A stretch of DNA of 64,000 bases from Gracilaria domingensis. Its lineage: Eukaryota > Rhodophyta > Florideophyceae > Gracilariales > Gracilariaceae. Both the position numbers and the translations under genes were made by a program. Within the stretch, counting starts at the first letter, position 1; each line of letters opens with the position of its first letter. The stretch lies in the NCBI GenBank assembly GCA_022539475.1, contig VCMS01000122.1, forward strand, positions 62,001 through 126,000. The letters run 5' to 3'. Positions 51,350 through 63,825 of this stretch are shown in pieces. The notes under the pieces were generated by a model that was given only the letters and a program-made list of their open reading frames with translations, made no database searches and was not told where the DNA came from.

Positions 51350-52379
51350 CGACTAGAAGACCATTTCTGAGCTTTCCATTCTTTGCAACAGAAGAGGTTA
51401 GGTATTGTTCTAGCAGCATAGGCGAAGTCTAGGGGCAGCCTCTAAAATAGAGGCTTTCATAAGCGGAAGCACAAAGCTCTTCTGCTTGAAGGAACTGAAA
51501 TGGTGAAGGGACTCCTCTCGGAGCTCTAGCTCCCATTCATATCAAGGGCCTCTGTGGTTCTCGCTCGGAAGATCTATTACGTCTGTGCCCTCGTTTTGCT
51601 AGTTGGCAGTCCAAAAATGCCAGTTTCGAAATGCTAGTTTTTCATATGTTAAATTGCACTTTCTGTAGTTTCCATTCGGAGGAAAAACTAGAGAAATCTA
51701 CGACTAATGAATGATTTTGAGGTATGCTAAAGTATGCTATGTTTTTGATACTAGACATCTAAAACTATCAAGTATGAAAGATAGCAGAACCTTACTTCCA
51801 GTCCTCCACTTTTTCTTGTGCTCTAGGTGAGTGGGCCCATTCGGGTGGTCCACCAACGGACCACATAGGAAGCGCAGAGAAAGGAGCAGTCTGAACCGAA
51901 CGCAGCCAGCCTCCGAGAATACTACGGCTGGAACATTCATTTGATGCAGTACCCCCTGAGCACCACCACCGCAACCGCATATCCTCAGAACACCATGATC
52001 AAACCCAGAACTCATCTTCAAAACTTCTTCATCGGATGTTGCACGTAACATCTTCCTTCGCACAGTCCCCATACCTCAATCGCATCACCACAGAAAGCCG
52101 TAAACTGAAACGAACTTAGTAGCCATACGCAAAACAACCAAGAAACGTCTCTTCGATACCTGAACCTCTTACCTCTCCATCTCTTTGAGTCCCAATCACC
52201 TTCCCCACAGTTTTATCGCGGCAGCGCACAAAGACACACGCTGAAACACAATTAGTATCCCTAGCGCGCACACAACCCTTTCAATGCGATATCTCCCTAC
52301 GTTTTCGAATTCTCCAGTTCTCGTATCCAAACCCACCCTCACGTCTCTATTCAAGAATCAAGACCCCGCAAGAAGCAGT
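51350..52379. other. Retroelement flank, no supported gene
   Basis: A minus-strand frame (51737-52072) is unremarkable. The region may contain remains of a gag-like sequence; nothing diagnostic was seen. Confidence 0.3.
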
Positions 52380-53260
52380 AATGAAACACACAGTTAGCAA
52401 TCAGATAATATACACGAACTTCTTCTCGATTCATTCGTGTTAAATACCTCTCCATGTCTTCCAGTCCGCTAATGCGACACATTCATCCTCCAATGCTTTA
52501 CGATCCACCCTCAACGTCTCCTAATACGACACATTCACCCTCCACTGCTTCACTATCCATCTTTTCTAGAGCTTTGACCGATGTTGAATAGGAAAGTGAA
52601 CGTTCCCGTTCCTTTTCAAGATGGATCGAAAATCTTCAAGCAGTATTTGGACACACAGTTAGTACATATACAACAAAGGTAAAACTCTTCTCGTCGAGAT
52701 ATTGTTACATACCTCTCTATGTCTTCCAGTCCTGATATTGCGACACCTTCACGGTCTACCGCTCCACCATATACCCTCAACGCCCACCCTGTGCCATAGT
52801 TTTCAATCCAATTCAATGGAAGACTGAAAGTTCACTAAGCCAGAACTAAAACCAAACCCATCTGTTAGTCATTAGAACATCACTAATTAAGTTCTACAAG
52901 CGTCTCCAGTGAGAATTGTAGTACATTTCTCACTCGAATCGCTTCTTAGAGCGTAATTAGCGACGTACCTTACGAGCGCGCACATGCGTTCCTAGAACCT
53001 TTGCTCGCTCTCCGTAAATTGCTCGCATCAAACGGGGTCAACAAGAACTAGATCCCATGACAACCGTAGATAGAGTGTCAACCGTACCAGTATGTCACTC
53101 GCATGATCTGCATAATTGTCTTTCGCTCGTTACTCGAACATTTCTCGCATCGAACGAGGTTAGAAACAAATAAGATCGCAGTAAGAGTCGAAACCGTTAC
53201 GTGTTTCACGTACCTGTATGGAACTCGCATGAGCTGGAAGATAATGTGTCGCAGAGAAGT
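52380..53260. repeat. Degenerate tandem direct repeats
   Basis: Two copies about 280 bp apart share CACACAGTTAG...CTTCTCG...ATACCTCTC-ATGTCTTCCAGTCC (about 52388-52475 and 52655-52745). A second family about 125 bp apart shares CTCGCATC-AACG-GGT and GTACC-GTATG-ACTCGCATGA (about 53023-53110 and 53148-53235). Coordinates are approximate because the copies are diverged. Confidence 0.5.
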
Positions 53261-53709
53261 GCCATGATCAGAGCTTGCATCGCAGTCCTCAGGTCCGTGC
53301 CATGGCACTTTCCTGACTTCTCCAGTGCAGCACTATCTACGTCTAGTGTAGAGTTCACGCCGGCCGCAAAGTACGGGCTCAAAAATTTAGAAATGTTTTC
53401 AGTTTTTCAAAATTCCTTCCCTCCTCAACGTACCCGTATCATATCGTGATGTTCAAGGTTCATTCCATTGTATCCTCGATGGTTGAAGAGGAGAAGAAAG
53501 TGCTGAACAACATGACAACGACCGCTGTAGCGGGCGCCTTAAGTGTATGAGAAATCATAGTTCAGTACCATATCAGGCATCTATCGAGGTTTGCCGAGAT
53601 GGCTTTGAAGGGGACTAAGAGTCCTCGATTTCTAAAGCATTTAGAAAGTGTGTGTCGGGAGTATAATTAAATTGGTATTACACGTATCTCCAGTTATGAG
53701 GTCTTTTCT

Positions 53710-55844
53710 ATGGATGAGGACACAACCGATTTCACCCTGGACGCCCTGGCAGCATATTTTGCCACGAGACGAGAGTATAAACTGAAGGGCCGCTTTGAAG
53801 ACATACGAAAGTATTTCTTTATATGCTGCCGGTCCCTAAATGACCTGGCCGTTGACGTATCGAAAAGAAAGAGACTCTCTCTGAAGGAAGTGTACGAGAT
53901 GCAGATTGAAGTCACTAGGTTTGAGAAACTCAGCCTTCCTGAGTATCTTGCGACACAAGCCGCACGCCTGGAAACTGCAGCGACAAAGAAGCGTTGGGGC
54001 GGAAAGATATCGAGAAGGGTGGCTTATGCTCGTTAAAGGTGAAGAAGTCCATCGGGGTGGATTTCATTTCGACTGTGGGGCCTTCTGCTACGGAGGAAGG
54101 GGGAAATGCGACCACGCCTACGACTCAGGTCACTAAACCGGATACTCGGGCGTCGCGTTCTAAACGTGTGAAGGCGAAGAATGCCGCGAAAGACGTTCAA
54201 AAAGTGGTAAGCGACGTGATCTGGCGGCGCCAAGTGGTACGGGGTTGAGAAGGAGCACCACAAGAAGTCGTCGACGAAGGAGGATGATGAGCGATAACAA
54301 TCCCAGGGCTCAGAAGAAGACGAAAGTAAGCGAAGTGCCCCAGGATGAAACATTCGTCATCAATCATCTGCGTAAGCTCGGAGGGAAAGGGGTCAGAAGC
54401 TTCCTCAAAGCTCATCAAATCTCCTTCAGCAGCGACACGGACTCTGATTCAGCGCCGAATGTTGAGACGCGAGGAGACGACACGGATCCTTTCGACGACA
54501 CAGTCCCGGAAATTCTGCCACCGGGGCTGAAGAAAGCAGACAAAGGACCTTACGAGGGTAGGATTCGTGGTTGAAATTGTTGAAAGCAGTTCCGACCAAG
54601 TGGCCTGCTGGAGTGGACGGGACTAGGTCGTTACATCCGTGGATGGATGCGATACATCTCCGGAAGGGGCACCGAGGCCATTTGCTCGAGCCGAAGGAAT
54701 TTAAATAAGTACATCATGCTGTGTCTCGGCATGCTGCGTATCAGGGTCAGAAGCTTCTCAACGAGGTGGTTAGAGAGGGGGAGGTTGATGATGGGACCCT
54801 ATGGGCAGAGGCAGTGAAGAACGATTCCGTCGCGTATATGTACTTTGTGAGCAAGAAGGTTGAGCTTCGGGAGAGAGGTTTCGGTATTCTGGAAGGCTTT
54901 CCTTCTGACAACGACCTTTTGAAGAGGGCTGAAAGTCTCAGCAAGCTCATCGATGGGGATGTAAGCGTCGAGTTATTGGATTTCTTCAAAATAAGTTTCG
55001 AGAAGCCCCAGACCTCAGGGTACCGGAGAATCAAACTACATGGATTTCTATAATTAACGCGGACAATGTGAGGTATATGGCGACGAGAAGAGGTATAGTG
55101 GACGAGCTGGAGAATACACCGGAGAGGCATTTGCTTGTGAAAAAGAGGACGTTGTCAGATGCTCGGCTTGGTCAGATATGTCCGGCGCTGGGGCTACAAA
55201 ACAACAAGCAACCGAATGAGAGAATGTATGCACCGAAGACCGGAGGGAGGATCTTATGTACCGGAGTGGCTTGTCAGCGACAGCAACTACGTACCGACTT
55301 CGAGACCTTGACAAACGAAGACAAGCTTGAGGGGAAGAACCCCGGGTACTTCGTGATGGTCTCCGGAACTGTGTCGTTCGCACTTTGGATATGTGAAGGA
55401 TCCCACAGTCACTTTGCAGTAACAGCAGAGGCATTTGAATGGTTGGCACGAGGAATGGTTGTGAGAAAGTTCTTTGCCCCACCTATTTCTGTGTTTATTG
55501 GGATGGGGGATGTACTTCATGCCGGTGCGGGCACTAAAGATGGAAGATTCCCGGAAAACCCACTGTTTCGCTACCATATGTATATCGGACCAGAGAAGTA
55601 CAGTTTGCCGGATGTATTTCATTTGAATCACCATTTTCGACCGACTTTTGTGGAAGAAGACGACCTCATGGGAATGAAGGACAACACACGTGGTTCTGCG
55701 GTGGACGTAGAATTGGTGGAGGATGGGGAGCACGAGGACGAAGAGGATGAGTTGATGGTCGAGGAAGGGGAGAGCGACGAAGAAGACGAGAACTATAAAG
55801 CGCAGAGGATGAAGGACGGTACAGAGGATGGGAAGGAGAACTGA
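53710..55844 (+). pseudogene. Frame-broken ORF with possible 2OG-Fe(II) dioxygenase-like C-terminal domain
   Basis: Five consecutive plus-strand frames (53710-54036, 53994-54248, 54245-54574, 54721-55053, 55068-55844) together look like one long protein with frameshifts or introns. The N-terminal part is basic and charged. The last frame (258 aa) has GYFVMVSG...EGSHSHFAV, then VFIGMGDVLHAGAGTKDGRFPENPLFRYHMYI, reminiscent of the second half of a double-stranded beta-helix dioxygenase (late metal His and 2OG-binding Arg). The first metal pair is unclear (HSH rather than HxD). It ends in a long Asp/Glu tail. Its surroundings suggest a transposon gene; no transposase domain was identified. Confidence 0.35.
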
Positions 55845-56459
55845 ACGAGTCATGAATTTATGATTTTATGATATTGCAGTTGACGAGTGGATATCCGGAG
55901 ATGTCGTCACTATGTTTTGTTGTTGTTGAAGATATTGATTGTTGTTTTGCGTAAACACCTATGTTACAAGCGCTATATATATGTTCATATGTTTCCACAA
56001 AGGGGATTCATTAAGAAAGAGTTAAATGTTTGTTCTTTATCTATGTACTACTAATAACGATCGTAGTTAGTGTCTAAACTATATCTCCAATAGATGCCGA
56101 GTCTGGGGTTCAGGATGCTCTCCGAGTGCACAAAAGTACCTCTTGAGGTTGACCCGTGGTTCGTGCTTGACGATACCCGCACACACAAGAAATGCAACGA
56201 ATGAGGTGTTTGTAAGACCAGGGGGGATGTCTCTGTACATACGAAAGGCTGATGATTCTATCGACTCAGAAAGCCTGTGGGCAAAGAATACTGGGACCAC
56301 TCTGTTCAAAAACATTCTGATGGAGAGCAATACATCATGGAAAAAGAGAGCCTTTTTGAAGGAGTGTAAGACACAACGGATGTAGAGAGAGAGCCTTTCC
56401 CATCGAGTTCCTACGCGGTGCGAGATCGGTACAGTGTTGTTAAAGGTGTTGTCTGTAGA
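55845..56459. other. A/T-rich intergenic region
   Basis: No recognisable gene; short frames only. Confidence 0.35.
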
Positions 56460-57203
56460 TTAGAAGATAGGAAGTGCGATCACGACGATAGTGAATAGGC
56501 TGAATAGAAATCCACCTGGAAAAAACGCTATAGAGGCTGTTCTGAGAGAATCTATAAGATTGGAGGGGGATAGATGGAGTTGATAGATGACGAAGATATA
56601 GAGATTGAGAGCGAAAAGGCCACCGACGGCAATACCCAAGTATTTATTCGTCAATATGGAGGATGTGCTCGTCATGTGCGCAGGAATCATCGGTCCGAGA
56701 TCTAGGGTACCGTATCTTGCGGCATGTAGTGAAAAGGCGAGGTCGAAGAGAATAATGTTTAACATGGTTTCCAGAATGCTATGGAGAATGGTGAAACCTA
56801 GCTGAGCATGGCGAGAAGAACGCATGAATAGAAGCGCTTGGGCGAAGACGGGCTTGATGATACCGTGAAGCGCGCTAATGGCTACCGTTAACAATGAAGC
56901 AAAGACCATTGAAGGTGGCGAAAGCATGCTGAGAGGATTCCGAGAGTAGAATCTTGACTGATATATATAATTCGAAAGCTCTAAGAGAGTTCGAATAGCG
57001 TGATTAAAGAGTGGGTGCTCCAGAATAATTTCGTGACGGGGTGTGTCATGTAGTGTTTCATAGAGCTCATTGAGCTCAATCTGCAGTGCGGGAGTGATGA
57101 GAGTTTGCACCCCACGAATGTGAGCTTCTTCAACATCGAGGTCGTACTGCAATTGAAGGCAGTTGTTGAAAGTGATGTACATTGCATGTGGGAAAGCATC
57201 CAT
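56460..57203 (-). CDS. Uncharacterised four-helix membrane ORF (247 aa)
   Basis: ATG 57203. The first 90 residues are soluble and helical (AHIRGVQTLITPALQIELNELYETL). Four hydrophobic segments follow at about 95-120 (MVFASLLTVAISALHGIIKP), 133-155, 188-210 (YLGIAVGGLFALNLYIFVIY) and 222-247 (end of protein). The frame is intact and ATG-started, unlike its neighbours, but I recognise no family. It could be an element-encoded protein or a young host gene. Confidence 0.4.
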   Translation of the reverse strand: MDAFPHAMYITFNNCLQLQYDLDVEEAHIRGVQTLITPALQIELNELYETLHDTPRHEIILEHPLFNHAIRTLLELSNYIYQSRFYSRNPLSMLSPPSMVFASLLTVAISALHGIIKPVFAQALLFMRSSRHAQLGFTILHSILETMLNIILFDLAFSLHAARYGTLDLGPMIPAHMTSTSSILTNKYLGIAVGGLFALNLYIFVIYQLHLSPSNLIDSLRTASIAFFPGGFLFSLFTIVVIALPIF

Positions 57204-57907
57204 CTGGATACGTACGGAACGCAGTGGATTGTTTAGCGGGATTTACCGTACTTGGTGTGTATTGCGAAAGACCATTGCGGGACAGTTTCGTTTTCGAATT
57301 CGTACCAAAGGAGAGTAAAGGGGTCTTTGGATGGTTGTATAGATGCGGTACATTTATTAGTTAGAACGTGGACTGTTTGCGAGTTACAATACATAGGAAA
57401 ATAGCTCTACTATTACGCTTCTTTAAAACTGGAGGCTACTAACATGTTAAGAACATGGTTTTCATAAACGATTGATTAGACTGGTTGCTTTTATACTATA
57501 CTATAAGACGAGACAGTGATATAAGTAAGGAATAAGGTACATGGATGATGAAGGATTGGTAATTTGAAGAGGGGGAGACGGTTGAAAACTCCGGAATTGG
57601 GGTTGAATTGATGAAATCATTTTTGAGAAACAACTTGTTTCACAGGGATGAGAACGGGAGCTAGGCAGTGGTGGTGAAAGCGCGTACATACATGACAGGG
57701 TTCTCGCGCCGTAGTAAGTTCGCGGAGCGTCGACGCACGAATAGAGTTTCGTCTTCTCTCGTTTCGGATCCCTTCCGTTTCGGAACCCTCCCGTTTCGGA
57801 ACCCTTCCGTTTCCGTTCGCCTCCGTTCCCGTTCCCGTTCCCTTACCTCCCTTTCCGTTTCCTTTCCTGTCTTCCTGCCGATACGTTCCCGCTTATTGCA
57901 ATCTGTT
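57204..57907. other. Intergenic with polypyrimidine repeat
   Basis: 57760-57880 consists of CCGTTTCGGAACCCTT-type units followed by CCGTTCCCGTTCCC triplets. The rest is A/T-rich with no supported gene. Confidence 0.4.
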
Positions 57908-58549
57908 CATGAGCGGCACGTCTCATTCGAACGTGAAGTGGCCGTGGGATCCCAGCGATGGGGAGAGGTCGCATAAAAAGATTAAGAGGTCTTTTGCGGA
58001 GGAAGATGAAGTGGAGGACAAGGATGAGCTGGACTGGTGATCGATGGCAATGCTGGGGTGCGCAAGGCCGATGGGGACCCGCATTGGTGAGGACGTGCGT
58101 CGACTGACGAAGAAGGTCACAGGATTTGTTGCTAGGGAGCTAAGGTGATTGAAAGATGGGCAAAAAGAGTTGATGGGACGAGTGCAGAAGCTGGAGGAAA
58201 GCTGAAAGAACTCAGTGAGAAGCGGGAGGATGTAGGTCAAGTCCGAGGTACTCCAGTGACTTCTGCGCTGAGGATGGTGAACGGGGTCGCGGTCGGGGTC
58301 GGGGTTGATGGGGCTAGTGTGGACTCAGATGAGGATGCGAGGGACTTTGTGCCGGTCACGGAGAGTTTGGCTGAAGATGAAATTGTTGCGGGTAATGTAG
58401 GAAAGAAGAGGGGCCGAAAGAGAAAGTACGGGGAGAAGAGGCCAGTCGTGGCGAGGAAGCTAGAGGTGGAGGAGGATGAAGTGAGGCCGAAGGTTGGAAA
58501 GGAAAACAGGAGAAGATGGAGAAATAGAAGAAGACTAGGGTTGGGTTGA
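57908..58549 (+). pseudogene. Degenerate charged, nuclear-type ORF pieces
   Basis: Starting near ATG 57908 (MSGTSHSNVKWPWDP) a short acidic frame ends at TGA. A shifted frame gives RRLTKKVTGFVAREL...LKDGQKELMGRVQKLEES (coiled-coil-like), and 58145-58549 is Asp/Glu/Lys-rich with an AT-hook-like KKRGRKRKYGEKRP. They may derive from one broken gene. No family recognised. Confidence 0.25.
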
Positions 58550-59107
58550 GGTGTGTTGCGAAGCCGCTGTGGAATGGAAGCAGTGTTGTGGGATATCAGG
58601 AGAAGTGGAGCTGGGAGGATGTGGACGAAGAGGAAAAGGAGGAGGAACGGGGCGATGATGTGGCCAAAGGGTTTGGGCCGTTGTCTTTCGCGAATGCAAC
58701 TTGAAGCGGTATGGGGGTGGCGAGATGCATGCGGGCGGTTCCATAAAATGAATGTTGTACTAGGTAATCGTAGTAGTTATGAATATTCTAGAGTATTTGC
58801 AGAAAATTAGGAAACTTAAATATGGCGGCACAGGTGGATATCACTTGATGTCCTCACACGACAACAAATAATACGTCTGATACTTATTTTTCGTGAACAT
58901 ATACTAGCAATCGTGGCGTACGTCAACTGTTCCTCATTTAATGGAGAAAAAGCCCTAGTACATGAAAGCGAAGTATATAAAAAAATGAAATTAATTGCTT
59001 GCACATAGCCCTATACGCAAGTTTTGCAGATTTTTTAGGGTAATTTCGTGCGATAGTCGTGTTCTAGTGCACCTAACTAGCAAAACGAGAACACAGACGA
59101 GTGTGGT
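58550..59107. other. Intergenic region
   Basis: G/A-rich then A/T-rich; no supported feature. Confidence 0.35.
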
Positions 59108-59806
59108 GTGTCGGTGATTCATGGAGCTTTCCTCCGTTCCTCTGGCGATAGAGAAATTAGGGCTCCATTCAATGATCAAACGCTTGACCACAATGTTGAC
59201 GGACTACTGTTCCTGGCAAGGGATTTGAATAAGAGGCATGGTATTTTGAATGATGAAGAGAATGGTTCCGTGGAGAGCAGAAGCGATAGTGGCCTTCCCA
59301 ATTTCGTGTACAACAGACTGTGGCAGTGGAGAGAAAAAGTGGATTCTGCTATTGAGAACCTGTTGCAGAAGATGGATGCGTTTTTTACCTATCCTAGCGA
59401 TAGAAGATGCGAGATTGTGGATAACTGATACAAAAAAGGAAGCGGAGGAGCCAATCTTGTGCGTAATAAACCGAGATTTATTGATACGGATGACGTTGTG
59501 ACGTTCGGAAGTGCTTTGAGTGACAGTCCTTTGCGTGAGGTAGGCGTGTACGGCGTTCACGTCAAAAACTACTGTATCCCGCGTAGATTGCACAGCCTGT
59601 TTGAAGGTGTGGAAGATGTGCATCTTCAATTATGCTGGTTGTTCTGTTGTACGGCTACGAGGAAAGGCAGCATGGTAAAAAACACAAAGAATGATAAAAG
59701 GGTATTGAGATATGTACGATCCTTTATTAATGAGATTTCATATCCTAACAAACTAAATATTAGAGGCATCGTAGCACTTGAAACAATATTCCAAGAACAT
59801 TTCTAA
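59108..59806 (+). CDS. Uncharacterised ORF interrupted by one TGA
   Basis: Two open frames (59108-59428 and 59459-59806) are in the same register and separated only by TGA at 59426-59428, so together they read as about 232 residues. The first half is helical and charged, the second mixed with a basic end. No ATG is certain at the 5' end and no domain is recognised. The stop may be a nonsense mutation in a decayed element gene. Confidence 0.25.
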
Positions 59807-60157
59807 ACCATTGAAACTTGCATTTTGTGTACCCGTACAGTTCTGCCACCCTTCTAATGGTTTCATGCACGTCCTCCACCCCATCAACAAGATATGTTAC
59901 CGCTGCTGGAGGTTCTTCTCACTTCACATGAAGTGCCAGGGTTTCCATTTCATATAGAGGACCATCATTGGAAGCATTCCCGAAAGCAATGATTAAATGT
60001 GTTTTGAACTGGGTGTCGTTTTCAACCAAGGCCAGCGCCCCATTCTGTGTCTCGGGTTCCTAGATTGTAAATCAAGCAGATTCTGGTATAACTTGAGGCA
60101 CTCATTATGCATCGGGTATTGAGTATCGTACGTGTACTTCAGACGTTTTCTGAACAA

Positions 60158-61548
60158 CTACCTGTCCACCAGAACCCCATACTTTGTTTTGATCAGTTTG
60201 TAAACTGCAATATACTGGAGATGTAGAGTATTACGTAAATTCTTCGCTTCGCGCTGTATTGCCGGAGACGGCTTAAGTCGTGGGTCGTTAGTTTTCGGAG
60301 GGTGATTATGATGAGCTTTAGAAAAATCAACACAGAATATATGCTTCTTTTTCCCACCTTCAGACACTCGCACTCTTCGAACTTTCAGACTGTACGGAAA
60401 TTTGTAGTTCTCACCACGCATCATAGCACATTTGAGATAGCCACGCAGTAGTACCTTGTTTCCGTCCTTCTCTTCATACTGCGAATCCGTGGTAAAGAGG
60501 TTGAACCCGAAATATTCGGCGATGTACTGAAGGTGTTGCAACACCTCTTGTTCTTCACTCCCATCCATTTGGTCGAGGTACGCAACAAAACCTGGAGGGA
60601 TGCACTCCTTTGTCGGTAACTCCTCTTTGGAGGTTGAGATGTCCGTGTTATCGGCATTCGAGAAGCACAGAGCTGAAGAACCTCAACGTACTCACCCAGT
60701 GACACCGAAATGGCACCCCGAAGCCTCTTTCCTGCCAGAATCTTGCTGTAGACCCATGGATGTGGACGTATTCTGGAATGCACAGCATGTTAGAACGTGA
60801 GTAGGTTAGTGTTCAGAAATGAATGTAATTTGAATTTTATCTCGTTCTCCATGCGACGTCGCAGTTGCCTCACTTGTTATGTAACGTCACGAACAGAACT
60901 GTCTTCAGATATGGAAGCGCCCTTTTTCTCATCCATTTCGGCAACTTGAACCAAACCGGATGATCCGCTGGGTATCGTAAGGATCCCTGGGGCCCTCTCA
61001 ATTCCGCATTCCCGCATTTGGGGCTGTGAGCGCATATGCTCGCCATCGTCAGGAGGCCTCCTTGTGTCACCCATCAATACGGAAGAGGGTCTGGGGGAAA
61101 GGGTTTCCATGAAGTCGTCTGCATCTGAACCTCCTTCACGCGCGGCGACAGTCCTTGTGCTCCCAGCACCAACCGGTTTCTGCGGTGTGAAGGTGATGAA
61201 AGGTATGCGTTACCGTGCCGGTGCGTTTTGCTTGATACTAGCACAAATAGAGTCCCTTCGTTCAGTCTTTCCGCGCGGCATATCTTGTCGGAGACGTTCA
61301 CGGTTGTGAATATTCGTCCCAGAGAGGATCCATCCCTTCTCGTTCAGAAGGGCTTTCGCCATAAAGGCTGCCTTACAGCTACAACCACGGTGTTTCTTCT
61401 TGAACCTGAGACACTGCAGTATCAAATTGATTCCATGCTGTCCGGACCTCGTCACGAGTCTGCAAAACTGTACCCCGTACTTGTACCCTTCTGACTCATA
61501 GATGTCGAACAAATACTTCGGAAGATCCAAAACAGTCTCTCCAGACAC
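60158..61548 (-). pseudogene. Two tandem FAR1/WRKY-GCM1-like zinc-binding domains (Mutator-like element remnant)
   Basis: Domain 1 (61548-61210): a conserved lead helix, then LQCLRFKKKHRGCSCKAAFMAK...GWILSGTNIHNRERL. Domain 2 (60568-60158): FGFNLFTTDSQYEEKDGNK, LRGYLKCAM, KKKHIFCVDFSKAHHNHPP. Both follow the C...C...HNH-type pattern that precedes MULE transposase cores and occurs in FAR1/FHY3. Domain order and spacing suggest one minus-strand protein with frame breaks between 60570 and 61210. No DDE core was identified nearby. Confidence 0.5.
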
Positions 61549-63825
61549 GATGTGTCACCAGAATCGTTCTCTTTACGACTCAAAGCTCGTTCTTTGACAC
61601 TAACAACTGGCGTTTTGTCAGCTTTACGCGTTTGCACTCGTCTTTCACGCGCTTCTATCATTTTTCTTTACATCCCAGCAGAACCTCCCTTCGGCTGTGC
61701 TTCCGAATCCAGAAGCTCTTCAGAATCCGTGCTTCCCTTCACAATGCTTGACTGATCCTAGGCTTCTACGTCCCCGCGGCTACGCTTCTCACCTCCTACA
61801 GGCTTCGATTCAGATCTCTGCGCCATGCTACCCCTATCAACACAAACATTACCATCTTTACTCGTATGTCGTCCGACATATATCTTCTCCCGGCACCGCA
61901 TATGAATTTGTGATACCGCAAACTCATTGGATATCGGCTGGACTGACTGCCATTACCATACGCACTCGAGCTTCCAAGGAGGCCCAGGGATAGGTATCTA
62001 CTAGATTCGGTGGGTGCTCTTGAACGAACTTCACATTCGCCATCACCCCAAGTGTTCGTGCGAAGTGACTCATCATGGATATCAAATATGAGCGACATCT
62101 ATGTGAGTCCTTTTGCAGTTGAAATCTCATTACGTCCAAGATGTAGTTCTTCTTCTTCACGACCGAGTCTTTCTTCTCGCGCAGTGCGCGATCAATCATC
62201 CATGTCGCAAGAAATCTACATTTCACTGGACATTCAAAGCGAAGACTATCCCGCCAGTAGATTTCTCACTTTCTCCCTTCAATCCTACATGCCATAAACG
62301 CTGGCCAATGAACCTATACGACGTTGACCGGAACGAAAATTGTCGTAATCGCATTCGAACTAGAGTAAAGTTTCTCACTCAAACGCTTTTCGTAACGAAC
62401 TAGAACCTCTATCTGATCGAACTTTGAATGAGTTTCAGTAACGTTCGATAGGTTTGAGAGCCTACAACCAGTATCAGCAGGAATAAGAAAAACTCCGTTC
62501 TTCGGTTCCAACTCCAGAATATCTGCATCGACCAGGATGTTGCAGAACTAAGCGTTTCGAGCCGACGACGTTACAATACTTGGACCAACTGTCCCACGCG
62601 TATCAGTAGCATTGTGATATTCAAGGATCAGAAAGAACCACAAACGCTTAAGTTTTCCAAAGCCAAGGGGGCTCTTCTTATCAAACAAAATGGGACGTTT
62701 ATGTCGTAGAATGCGTAGAAAGGTAAGAAAAATTTGAATAAGTCTCCTTATATCACCTTTCTCCTTTGCAGTGAGATCAAGCTCGCAGTTCTACTTGGAA
62801 TTACGGATACCTTCCGGCCTCTTAAAGAAGAATAAAGTAGCATTTATTTCATCATCGTAGTCTTCATTCTGAGGATATAGGAATCTAATTACGAATGAGT
62901 CGAATGCATCTTCAGGCCTTCTGTTCACAGAAGGATCCGTATCGTTCTGAACGGGGAGCATTTTCTAACGTTAGATGGCAAATAAACGCTACAGATACCT
63001 AAAATTGTAACATTGGTAGGCTGTATCGGAAGGAGATGCACTGAAGTGAGAAATGCTGGTATCGATAACGTCGAGAGATCTTGCCGTTATACAACGCGGG
63101 AACCCAGGCGATAAGCCGCGCTTTTGCTTTGAATAGTTCACAAAAAGCGCCCGCAGTGACAGCTTGGTGGAAGATGTCACGCGGCTGGAGGTGGAGCCGG
63201 AGAATCTACGCACTGTAAGAACTGTAGCAAAAGTCGCCTGGATACTCTTCATATATGTAACAAGGCTAAAACGATCCACCCCTCCCCTTATAGCCAACCA
63301 AGGTGTGCCACTTGTTTAGATATTCTGTAGCTGGGGCTCCAACTGGCCCAAACTCCATCTCCCCCTCCGTTCGAGACAAAACTTTTGTCACGACAGTTCG
63401 TTACAGTGACAAAAAAATGGCACGCACAACCCAGTTTTAATTTCATATTCGAAAAGCCCACGACAACCATCTGCGCCCGTCTTTGCCTCACTGAAATCCT
63501 ACGACTGCGCCACAAAAAGTGCAAAGAACACGCAAGCGCAGCAGAGGCTCGCCGCGCATGCCAGCGCCTAGCCAGTAGGCACCGACTAAACTCCTTCAAG
63601 GGTGACGTTCGCGTCCCGACAGAATGGCGACAGCAACGGCAGGGCGGCAAGTTGAAGTATGCGGGTTATAGGTTCTTCGCGTACTGTTGTAACGGCCGTC
63701 AACACGGCTATCAACTCTTCTACGCCTTCACCACCGCCACTGCCGGAATCTACAACCGCTGAGCGCTGCATACCAGCGATCGCTGCGGCTGCCGTAGCGC
63801 ACAACGGCGCTATACGACGCATCTT
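61549..63825. other. Repeat-rich region without a supported gene
   Basis: Many short frames on both strands; none has a recognisable motif. Minus-strand 61924-62226 is helical and Cys/His-containing and may extend the neighbouring Mutator-like remnant upstream. 62300-63300 has broken frames only. Confidence 0.3.

Noticed and set aside
63288..63822. Overlapping frames on both strands near the right edge
   Set aside because: No ATG-led frame has protein-like conservation; only the short edge-truncated frame at 63826-64000 is kept, at low confidence.
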